NCBI GenBank assembly: GCA_034620365.1
Contig: JAQGEQ010000329.1
Span: 62,001-126,000, forward strand
DNA: 64,000 bases
Reading direction: 5' to 3'
From: Pegea sp. RAD2-039
Lineage: Eukaryota; Chordata; Thaliacea; Salpida; Salpidae
Shown in pieces: positions 22,201 through 32,671 of this stretch. The notes under the pieces were generated by a model, which was given only the letters and a program-made list of their open reading frames with translations, made no database searches and was not told the DNA's origin. The stretch's first letter is position 1; each line of letters starts with the position of its first letter. Made by a program: the position numbers and the translations under genes.

Positions 22201-25200
22201 CTTCCTGAAGATCTTATCGCAAACTTACATAAGATCAAGAATCTTGACATCAGTCGGATGAGATTAAGAAACTTAAAAAGAAATTTTATACCACTAGATG
22301 TCGCCTTAAACACTGTTCAAATGGCTTTAAATCCTTGGTTATGTGATTGTGACATCAAACCAGTAGTCCAGTGGAACAGGTCCGCTGCTGATGACGTCAT
22401 CACTTGCTGACGTCATTTTGTTACAGACACTTCAGTACAGTTGATTCAGACTTATCACATTGCGCAAGTCCACCAAAGATGTCTCATCATCTAATCCGAG
22501 AAGTTGATCTCTATTCGCTTGGATGTGAAGAGTTTCCACGTGATTTCAAACATACGTCATCACTTGTGACGTCATCATCTCCAAAGACTACTGAAGATTG
22601 TTTGTTGAGATGTCGGAACGGGGCAACTTGTCATCAGAACAAATGCAGGTGAGTTACTCTTCTCAAAGATCTGCATCCAATCTTAAAGATCTCTTCTAGA
22701 TGTACAGTCGAATGGACTGGACCACACTGTGACTTGCCTGTGATGACGTCACCACCTGTATCTGTGACGTCATCAACTAGCACGACAAATGATCTTGTCA
22801 TCCAAGAAGATATGATTAGCGAAAGATCTGTTACTGTTCTAGTTCCGAGAATCAATTATAAATATCAACTCTCTATCACCACTAGTGGCACTTCTGAGGA
22901 AAAAAAAGAGATCTTCCCGCGTACACGGACTTATAAGATCAAAAATCTTCTTCCAGGAACACTTTATAGGATCTGTTTGGGATCCTTACAGGGATTTGAT
23001 GATCAATTATGTAGTGTTGTAAGCACACGAATCGAAACAACTTCTTTTGATGCTCCAGTGACATCAGATGCAAAGACATCTACATCAGCTCCTAATTACA
23101 TCACGGATGCCCAGGAAGCGATCTTACAAAAGTCTGAAGTGATTAAATCTGAGAATAGTGGATCAGTGATCTATCCAATTGTAGGAGCAGGGATTGGGAT
23201 TTTTGTGATCCTAGTTTTAGCAGCAATGTTCTATTCTTGTCAGAAGAAAAGAAAACGTCTCGGAAGAGAGGATTATGAAAGAAAGCATCCTTCAAGTGAT
23301 TCTCAAATAATCTTAGAGCAGGAAATGATTCCTCTTGCTTCTGATCACAAACAGACTTTTTTTGATGGTAATAAGATGGTGCAACCAAATACCACTAACT
23401 ACCATCAAATTCAACCACAAAGTATCACTTCAAACAGTTCACTCACCAGGAGTAGTATCTCAGGAGGTAGTATAGTTGGTCACGTGGTCGATAAACCACC
23501 AACTAATTACCTCACAAACACCAATCTTTACCCTATATCATCAATCGCATGTTACAAGATGAGTAACAATCGTACTATTGACGTCACTGGTAGACGACGT
23601 CATACTAGCGAGGACCGTTGTCAGACGTTGATGACCAGTAACACATTCCAGTCTACACCAGTCAATATCTATCACTCAGTGCCCATTGTAGCATCACGTG
23701 TGACCCACACTCACCCAACTTCATCATATATGCAAATTAATCGCCCTATGACGTCATCAGCACATGTGATGAGTCAGAAATCTGCACCTTACGAGTACCC
23801 CACGTCATCTAATTTAATGACGTCATCAGTTAATATGTCCACTTTGGTGGAATGCAACCGAGGGCAGATGACAACTGGTCGTTTAGTGGACACTTTAGTT
23901 ATGTAAATGCTAAGAAATTTTGGTCGTTTACTTTTATGGCCTGTTCAAAGTGAAAAGTCTCAAATTGTGTTTTTTTTTTTACTTTAATAAAAATTTCAAG
24001 AAAAACTTTTGATGATTTTATGACAAAAAAACTTCTAAAATATTCGATAATTCGCTGACGTCGAAGTAATACAATTATCAGTAAATATCTTATTGATTTT
24101 AACTCCGAAAAATTCTATTGAAGTATACAATAAAAAAACAAATTTGTCAAATAAGTAAAATAAGTAAAATAAAGAATAAATATTTACTTAGATACTTAAG
24201 TGTATGGGAAAAAATGTTTAAAACAAACAATAAGTTTATTATAATAAATCATCAAAATCTTATTTATTCATTTTAATTATTTTTCTTTGTTCAGTTTATT
24301 CTTTTTAATACAAATTTGAACAAATAAATTGAAGTGTAAGCCCCTGTTTTGAAGTTTATCTCTTTAATCAAATAAAGTTTGTTTATTGGTGATTACAGTG
24401 ACTAATTTTTTATATGATTAACAAGAAGCTGATATCTTTTACATCTTTTTTTATCGACTTCTGTTTGTTTAGATAAAATTTGATAAGATCAGTTGGTTAA
24501 GAAATCACTTCAAAACATGAAATGACTTTTTGCTCTGCAGCAGCATCTAGCGATTGTTACTTACCCAGTACTTGTTCCAAATTCTTTCTTATAGAGACAT
24601 GATCCGAGATTTCTTGAATCCCAGACTTTAATCTCTTGAGATCTTGACTAAAAAACAGTTTGAAATCTTCATTTACTTTTTTGTATCTTCTTAGAAACTT
24701 ACTCTTCCAAATCCAGAAGTGAGAAGTTTTGAAGATGAAAGCCAACAAACTCTAGAATCTTTATGATTGTCGTGAGCAGATGACTCTAAGATTGATGAAG
24801 AGTCTGATCTTACATCTTTGATTTTTAACTTCTTGCTCTATAAATTTTCAGGATTAGAAAAGAAGAAATCTTGAAAAATGATCTTACTTTAGTAGTGATA
24901 CCTAGAAGAGCTCCATCTAGTGACCAACATGCAGATTGGATCAGACCATCACAAAAGGAGATTTCTAAAAAATATTTCAATATTTTTGATTTGATTTTTA
25001 ATTAAAATAACAAGAATTTTGATTCAAGTCTTCACATGAGGCAGGAAAAACCAATTTAAGATCTAAATCATCAAACTGATCTTACGTTGGAGGAGCTTAA
25101 GACTCTCTTACTTATAGTAGATTTGCTAGATGTAGTTCACAGAAAGATTTTTGTAAATCACCGAGGATCATAAATCTCTAATACCTCTTTTTATTTCGGA

Positions 25201-25925
25201 TCTTTCTAGATCATAAAGATGAATATTATCTCCAGTAGTTACAGTAGCTAACCCATCAGCGATTGGATGATAAAAGACCAGTTCTGGACGTTGATCAAAT
25301 CCTTTAATCACATGATCAGGAGTTATGCTCTTTAGTTGCTCCAAATCTTTTGGAATGCTCCAAAGCTTCACCTGGAAAAAAGAACTAAATTTAAACCATT
25401 TGAAGATTGAAGCCATTTTGTTTGTAGTGAATTACAGTATGATCTTCAGATGCAGTGAGAAGTTTGTCATGATGAAAAGGTGAAAGGTCAAAATCAGTAA
25501 CAGAAGAACCATGTGCTGCCAAAAATGGCGCATTTCCTTTTCGCCCTGAATCACTTGTGCTAAAAATAGCAATCTTCCCTCCACCTAAAAAAGTCATAAT
25601 TCAAAGATTATCTCATTAACAACCTCTAACCTGTTTGATTAATATTTGAAGCTAAATACTTTACTCCACACTTGACATGATTTCCACTTGACATGCAAGT
25701 TTCCACAAATAAATCTGAGATGCATTTCTATGAAGATCAAAAAATATTTATTATTTCATGTTTCTAGCAAATCTTATAAAAGCTTTCAAGATATTTACTT
25801 TGATCATCATTTAGAGGTACAGCGAAATCTACATTATCTTAAAATTGATGCTTTAAACTACTCACCTCTTTTTTTCCACATTTTGCTACACTATTTCTAT
25901 ATTTTGAAGTTTTAAATCGATTCAT
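16264..25925 (-). CDS. CORO7: coronin-7 (tandem-coronin, POD-1 type)
   Basis: Twenty-two exons on the - strand, 906 aa: 25866-25925, 25631-25727, 25436-25584, 25185-25371, 24888-24964, 24703-24837, 24565-24647, 19256-19310, 19146-19203, 18953-19098, 18407-18502, 18155-18359, 17911-18089, 17667-17859, 17507-17619, 17331-17459, 17197-17282, 16997-17132, 16741-16947, 16558-16693, 16414-16505, 16264-16365. Two WD40 beta-propeller coronin cores: the first begins MNRFKTSKYR, the second KTSKFRHW. Each ends with a signature segment (VPRR followed by QPDLFP; VPRVK followed by EYFQDDLFPET). Between them is a Lys/Glu-rich linker. The acidic C-terminus GVDEDEWVI matches mammalian coronin-7, which acts at the Golgi in trafficking and F-actin turnover. 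The length is close to the mammalian 925. Intron 7 (5254 bases) holds the vasorin gene on the other strand. Introns 11, 14 and 15 are about 47 bases, and introns 14 and 15 start with gtgacgtcatca. Confidence 0.95.
20381..20389 (+). promoter_or_regulatory. possible TATA box of the nested vasorin gene
   Basis: TATAAAAAG is the best TATA match in the vasorin 5' flank, about 800 bases before the ATG. It lies inside coronin-7 intron 7, so the nested gene would carry its own promoter. A 5' non-coding exon between here and 21.1 kb is possible. No transcript evidence is available. Confidence 0.3.
21200..23906 (+). CDS. VASN: vasorin-like LRR/EGF/FN3 membrane receptor
   Basis: Seven exons (21200-21454, 21506-21647, 21701-21933, 21985-22097, 22149-22379, 22427-22648, 22700-23906), 800 aa. 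Order: hydrophobic signal region (IFLVMAFTIILGLG), LRR N-cap CPNNCESC, about eight leucine-rich repeats, LRR C-cap (NPWLCDCDI), an EGF-like module (CRNGATCHQNKCRC, WTGPHCDLP), a fibronectin type III-like module (YKIKNLLPGTLYRICLGSL), a transmembrane helix (IVGAGIGIFVILVLAAMF), a basic stop-transfer KKRKR, and a long Ser/Thr-rich cytoplasmic tail. LRR-EGF-FN3-TM is the vasorin order; vertebrate vasorin binds TGF-beta. The cytoplasmic tail is longer than in vertebrates. Upstream in-frame Met codons at 21125 and 21152 would lengthen the N-terminus; 21200 puts the signal segment closest to the start. The gene lies wholly in coronin-7 intron 7, on the opposite strand, as in human. Confidence 0.9.
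21648..21700 (+). other. 53-base vasorin intron built from two palindromes
   Basis: After the donor, the intron reads as AGCAACC-AACT-GGTTGCC-TA-GTAACC, then ATTT, then GATGACGTCATC and a short acceptor. GTTGCCTAGTAAC fits the RFX X-box consensus GTNRCC-N(0-3)-RGYAAC. Almost every base between the splice sites belongs to a palindromic element. Confidence 0.8.
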
Positions 25926-26935
25926 TTTTACAAAACTTTAAAGTTAAAAAACCTATATTACAAAAATAAGATTAAAATAATAAAATTAAACAATAAAAAA
26001 TCAAATAAACAAGTTTAGAGTTCTTATATATTTAAAACTTATTGATCAAAAATGAAAATTCAATTTATTGTTGATAAGTGAACAATAACAAACTTTCTTT
26101 TTACTAATAAAATATATAAATATAAAATAATCCTTCAATTTAATCTTATTTAAATGTCTTTAAAAATACTATTTGGTTTGCTGAGTCAAATTCAAATTTG
26201 ATCTTAATATGAAAATAGAAATAAAAAATCTTAATTAAATTTATGAAAATAATTGCATAAAGGACTAATAAATAAGTAAAAAATAATAAAATTGCGAAAT
26301 AAATGATTAACAAAACTAACTTCATCAAAAAGCAATTTTTATATAATAGTATATATTATCAGTTAAAACAAAAGTTTTTATTTATACTCAATTTTCAATT
26401 ATTTTGTGGATTCAAGTTTGTTTATAAAATTATGTTTGTCCACAAATTATTAATAATTGAAGGAAGTAATTTTAGATTATTTACTACGCCCGAAACAAAT
26501 AAGGGAAGTTCCCTAATATAAACTAAATACTAGTAGCTCATTAAATGTTTCAAGTTCGTTAGAAAAATAACACCGGTTAAGCAAAACCTTATTTACTTTA
26601 AAAGATCTCAGAGGGACAAATATTAAATTAAAAGTATTATTAGTTCTTAATTTACAAGTTATATTAACTTGGTTTAAAAATCTATTCAGTAAATTTATAT
26701 TTTTACAGTTATAAAACATTTCTGAGTTAAATTGAAAAAAATCTTTTATTTTTTATTATTATTTTACAAAAATTTTTTAAAATGGTGATTATTTTTAATT
26801 TTTTGAATAGTTTGTAGTTTCTTTTCACAGTATAGTTTTTATGCTTTTTTAGAACATCCTGAATAACTTTGTGCAAATAAAATAGTGTAACTGTCTAGCA
26901 GTGTAAAAAAACCTGGCTTTATTTATAGATTATTT

Positions 26936-27440
26936 ATTTATTTATTTATTACAATAAATGTGAAGGAGGGTGCCTAAAAAGAGCACCTCTCGCTAACACA
27001 CATTCTCACAAATTAGATCTATTTGACGTGTAAACGAAAAAGCATATGACAATGAAGAATTGCACAGAATCATAGTATTGTAAAAGAGAAAAATTCACAG
27101 TTTAGAAATGGCAATGTTGGCGATATTATAACAATTCAGCTTTTTCTTGAACAGCATAAGTGATTTTGACATTACAATCTCTGATGGCAGATTGTTCCAT
27201 GTACTGATTGTGCGGTATGAGAAAAAACTTAATCTGGTTAACGTAGCTGGTGGAGTGGGCTTATTAAGATGTAATTTATGTCTTCTAAGTTGATATAACT
27301 TGAGGGAGGGACTAATGGAGAGAAAGTCATCAAACTGAAGATCAATTAGGTTGTGAATAATTTTAAAAATCAGAATAAGGTCGTATTTAATTCTTCGGAT
27401 TTCCAAAGTATCTAGATTGAAGAAGTTTATCAATAAATCT
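26936..27440 (-). mobile_element. 5'-truncated LINE with RT C-terminal region
   Basis: On the - strand an open segment of 112 codons (27433-27095) shows the C-terminal conserved region of non-LTR reverse transcriptases: RRIKYDLILIFKIIH, FDDFLSISPS, and FFSYRTISTWNNLPSEIV. A 3' UTR follows and ends in a TAAA/AATA repeat tail at 26936. The pattern fits CR1/L2/Rex-like (Jockey-group) LINEs; the clade is not settled. The same protein region occurs at 56.3-56.7 kb. The open frame suggests a fairly recent copy. Confidence 0.88.
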
Positions 27441-29751
27441 ATTTTAAATTAAAAAAATATGGAAACAAAGCTTATTTGCCTACTTGTTGAAAGTAATTCG
27501 ATAGTTTGTTACAAGCTTACTTCTATATATATATATATGTTTAGAAAATATTTTTAAATTGATACACTAAAAATCAAAATCTGATAATTTAAAGATAGAT
27601 TAGAACTTTAATTTTAAAAATTTTAAGATTGTTGAAGTATTTTGAGCAGTAAAAACTAATTTAAATATCATTAGGCTTTCAACTCAACTTCTTAGCCAAC
27701 CAAAGCCAACCATGAAATTAACATATGCTTGCGTAGTTTACACACTAAATACTTTCTAAATAGATTAATTAAAACAATTCTTTCAGCAAGAAAAGGTATA
27801 GTAAATGATAATAAAAATTATAAATAGGATTGTTAATTACAATATTTTGTTTTCTCGCTTGAAACCATATTTGAAATTGGCAGCTGTGACTAATAAGTTG
27901 AAAGCAATAAAAGATTACTTACCTCAGTAAAGGATAAATTGACAACAACTCCCATGAACTACTTAGAGAAGAGGACCTTTCAAGTTTAATTAAGAGGAGC
28001 TGATCTATTATCTAACCTATTATCTTACTGTAAGGTGCTAGTTGTCATTTGTGTACAGAATGTCTAATCAAACTATCTCATGAAAATCCTTCACAGGTTC
28101 AAAGTATACTTTGATTTATCTCATTTCGGGAAACTAAATTGCATTTTGTTCAGTTATAGGTAAAGTATGATTTTTCTGATTATAATATTTTGTTATTAAC
28201 AAATGAATTGTTTTATTTGTGTGATATAAGTTTGTATGAGCTTTCAGGTGTTTTATAGAATTTAAATTATATATTAATTAATTTTTAGAAACTTATTACT
28301 AACAAATATTAAAAGATAAAAACTGATATTCGTTTAAATAACAGATTTTAAAATACATTTTTTTACAAATTTTTCTGTTTATTAAATAATCGTCAAATAT
28401 TTGAGGGACTAAGAAGAGTTTTTCAACAACTTGCTTTATAGTGATTTTATTGACTTCTAAAGTAACAAATTCGTATAATATTTACAAATCAAAATTGATT
28501 TTAACAAATTCTTTAACTAGAGTTTCTCTTTTTAATTTTTTGTTGTCTTTACACATTTGGAGGCCTCAAATTTGCCCTAAGTTTGATTTTTTTCTCAAAA
28601 TTTTAGAAACATTTTATTAATAAACTGTTACTGATAGACTGAATTTAATCAAACTTATTTTATTTCTTGTCTACGGTTCAATAATTTTCAAAAAAGTCAT
28701 ATTAGATAAGATAAACTTGATTTTTAAATATCAAGCTCTATATTATCAACTTAAACCAGAATAATTGTAAAATAATATTCAACAATAAAAAAAAATGTTC
28801 AGCGTTCTTAGTTGAACTGCCAAAATTGGCGAATTTCATTTCCTCCCTAAGTTTCTTTTGTTAAAAAAAGTCTTTCCTCGTTTTATATAAACTTATTCTA
28901 GCTTTTGATAAACGTTTAAAAAATATTATGTGTGCCTTAAATTTATAACTAAAAGTTAAGTATGTTTTTTTTTGTATATTTTCCTACAATCTATTTATAT
29001 TTGTACTTGTTTTCTGATTGATTATATATATAAGAAATAAAATTAGACAATCCAATTTCTTGTACTTAAAAATGAATGTTAAATTATAAATGTTTTTTCT
29101 AATTCTGAAAAATAAGTCTTAAAATGTTTAGAATATGTAGTCTTATGAATTAATAGTTTTCTGAAACTTTTATTTTACAAAAATATATAGAAGGTTAAAT
29201 CACTTTTTGTTCGAAAATAATAACCAAACGGGAAGAAGTTTTAGCTCTATAGAATAATCAAACTTTTGACTTTCACTATAACACAACAATTAAAAGAAAT
29301 AAAAGTAAGATTATCAAAATTTAATGATTTTATTATAAGTCAACTTCCTAATTTACTACTTTATAGATTTTTTTTAGTTATAATTAAATTTACATAATTT
29401 CGTATGATCCATTTTTTTAAATTTATGCTTCTTCACAAGTTATTCAAACTCGGCTTTAAGACTAAAGTTCTCAACTTCAATTTAAACTTAATTTTATTCT
29501 TGAAATATTTTTTAAATAGAAAAACTCTTGAAAACTTTTTTAACAGGATATGAAGTTAATAAATATTTTAAAAGTGATATTGCATTATTTGTTTACTATA
29601 AAGTTGATGAAAAATAAAATAGTTAATCCAATGCTTTTTAACAAAATCATTGATCTTAGTAAGTTTTTATTACTAGATTTGTTTATATACTATTTTAGCT
29701 CACGTTTTAAAAGTTATTAAAGATTATTGATTGAATCGTTGAACATTTTAT

Positions 29752-29826
29752 CTTATTTATTTATCACAATAAGCGCAAAGGAGGGTGGCTAAAGAGAGCA
29801 TCTCCTGCTAACACACATTCTCACAA
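29752..29826 (-). mobile_element. LINE 3'-end fragment (tail only)
   Basis: About 75 bases matching the last part of the element at 26936-27013, including the GCTCTCTTTAGCCACCC-like motif on the - strand and the AATA tail. No coding part remains. Confidence 0.8.
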
Positions 29827-32671
29827 AAAAAAGTATTTTAATAGTTAAAACTGAACATTTAGCAAAAAATTGTTTATTTTTTTTGAATTGTTAAACTTTG
29901 TTGTTCAGCGTTTTAATCAAAAAAGTTTGTTTTGATTAAAATCAGAGTTTTGGTTTCTAAAAATTTTGTTGAATATTTTTATCACTAAGCAAGTAATTTA
30001 AGAATGTAAGGCTCTAATTTTAGTTCTTTATCAGGAATAACTGAAACTTTTTTTATTTACGTCATGTAGTATACAAACTAATTTCATCAACCATCATCAA
30101 TGTACTATTTTTACGTAGAGATTCTATAAAAAGCACACATTTTAAAGAAAACAAGTCAATTTAGTTTATATTCTTAAAATGTTAAGACTTGTCGACTAAA
30201 AATAGTATTCATTGATTAATACTTTAGTGTAGACAATTTGGTATAATCTTTATAAATATATAAACCAAACTCTAGTTTTGTTATACGAGGTTGTTAAAAA
30301 CAAGTTTTATTTACTCATACTTTGTATTCAACTGAAATTCAACCTATCTTTCATACTATGTTTATATCCTTTTGTACTCATATGAGTAAGTTATTTTTCA
30401 GGCTACAGAACTTATTGAAACTTTTAGATTACTTTTTGTAAATTAAAGGTCAACATCCGCTTTAGTCATTTAGAGACGTAAATATGAAATAAGATATAAA
30501 TGTTAATCTTATAACGTTTTTGTTTGTAATACTTTTACTTATTTATTGTTTTTAAAATTACTGTAATTAAAAAAATGGTTTATTGAAATCAATATTTATG
30601 TTAATAGAGATATAATATTCGATTTAAAATACTTTTTTTGCCACATTCATAAAGTTTTGTGAAGTTTTTTAAAGATAGATTTAGTGATGTAATAGGAAAG
30701 AAGGTTACTCAGGGACAGAATATTTAATTAATTTGTTTGTCAACTTTTAGAAAGATTTCAACATAGAATCTGAGCTGCAAGTAACCGAAATATCTAAACT
30801 AAATTATTTTTCAGTTTTTCACAACCTAATTCATTAGACCGTTTAATTTAATTAGAAATCAAATTAATTTACGTTATTTTTCATTTGAATATTAGTTATT
30901 ACTAAGTTGTTTATGTGTTAATCATACCAGTTGGTTATTACTAATTATTAGTCTACTCTTATTATCTAGTTTGTATTTTACGTTATTCAGTAACTTATTG
31001 CATAAAATGCTTTTTGATTAATTTTAGTTGCATATTTTTTAAATTGTAGCAAATCCTGAAATTAATTTTTATTTGAGTAATATATATTTTTAATTATTAT
31101 TTTTGTTTACATCCATTCTTTAACAGTAACTCATAAATTTAGATCAATATTTAGTTTAAAATATTTGATATTGCATAAACATTAATTAATCTTTTTATAT
31201 ATTTTGTATAAAGCACAATTTGTATCTTGAAAGTTAAATATATGTTTTAAGTTAATTTTTTTTAAATAAAATTGATTAATTTTTCTATATTTAAAATTTA
31301 TTATAACACATAATTGATATATAAACATATATATATAAACATAAATGACTATAAAAAATGGAAAATATTTTAGTTTACGGTATTCTCTATGATATTTTGA
31401 AATTATATAAAATATTTATTTTATATATAATGATTTATATACTTTATGATTTTCTAAAATTATGATTTTTAGATTACTTGATAGAACAAGTTAAAAATTT
31501 TGATATAATTTATAATTTTATTATAAAGAAAAAATATATAAAATTACAAAAGGAAGACTCAGTCAATTTTAAAATTACTTATAAAATTCTTAATAACTTA
31601 AAGAAAATCATTAAAGCCTATCTCAGTCTTATAGTAAGATTTTTTCATTTACTAACAAAGCAATTTTATAAAAAAGATTATTTGGAAATTATATTATTCA
31701 AACTTTTTTATGCTAAAATAGAACTTATTAGTAGGTTATTTTGTTTTTAGTTTATGATTTTGAGTATATTCTGTTTAAATATGAATAAAATTATAATATT
31801 TAGTAACGAATATAACTCACTTTATACAATAGAAAATTGATTGTTTTTAACTAGCTTTTAAAAGATGATAAAAACTATCATTAAAAATCTGGTCATTTTT
31901 GTAAAACATTTTTGACTTAAATAGTTGACTATGTATGTTGTTTGTTCAAAACTGTTTCAGTTACTTCATAGCAGGTTCTTAAATCTTTTAAGATCAGTAA
32001 TGTTTGCATATTCTTAAAAATTTCATCTCATACATCCATCCCAAGTTAGAGTTTACCTTCTGTGTATGGAGTCTTTACCTTCAAAAAAGTAGAATCCATT
32101 TAAAGTTTGTTTACTAGGAAAGCCTTAGATGTGGTATACATTTTTATTCATATTAAAACTGTTTCTATAAGCTCAATGCTAAATTCTTATAATATCCATG
32201 TTTTTTTTCCGACCTTCTACTATTATTTAAAATTGTTTATGATTTTTGTGATCACAACTTTAATGGTTTCTTTAAAGATCTTTCATTTGTCCTCAGAGGT
32301 TTGTGTTCCTATTTTCAATATTAATCATATTAAGTTGGGATACTTATGACCTTTTTATTATCTTTCTGAATTTATCTTTTTTATAATTTCTCATCTAAAA
32401 TCATGTGTTGAATACATTAAATATATTTAATTTTACAATTTGAAAAAATATTAGTATTAAATCTAGAATAAACTTGATACAGATTTAAATTATTCTATTT
32501 ACTACTTATGACTTAATTATAAAATTATTTTGTTTTCAAATAAACTGATGTGATTAGACTACATTTAGTTTTAAAGGTTTGAAACATGATATCAAGATAA
32601 TTGGTTAGTTTAGTGTTTCAAATAATTGAATTTTTTTAGTTTTTCATAGATGTCATATTTAAAATGAATAC

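Larger units (their letters stand above)
16821..23830. repeat. dense cluster of TGACGTCA (CRE) palindromes, block 2
   Basis: About 28 exact copies by hand count across the right two-thirds of CORO7 and the nested vasorin gene. They stop abruptly: exons and introns of the same CORO7 gene at 24.5-25.9 kb have none that I could see. In vasorin exon 7 the motif is repeatedly in frame as M-T-S-S and D-V-T. Confidence 0.93.
25926..32671. other. long AT-rich gene desert with LINE debris
   Basis: 6.7 kb without a recognisable host gene. Apart from two LINE fragments (26936-27440 and 29752-29826) it is A/T-rich with short frames only. The frames at 31478-31750 and 32107-32349 are Lys/Ile/Phe-rich products of base composition. 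The right end must hold the APEH promoter, but nothing specific stands out. Confidence 0.55.

Noticed and set aside
27095-27433. Host gene of 112 aa
   Set aside because: The protein is the C-terminal region of a LINE reverse transcriptase and a second copy is at 56.4 kb.
31478-31750. 90-codon Lys/Ile-rich frame
   Set aside because: Composition follows the AT-rich background; there are no motifs, splice partners or start context.
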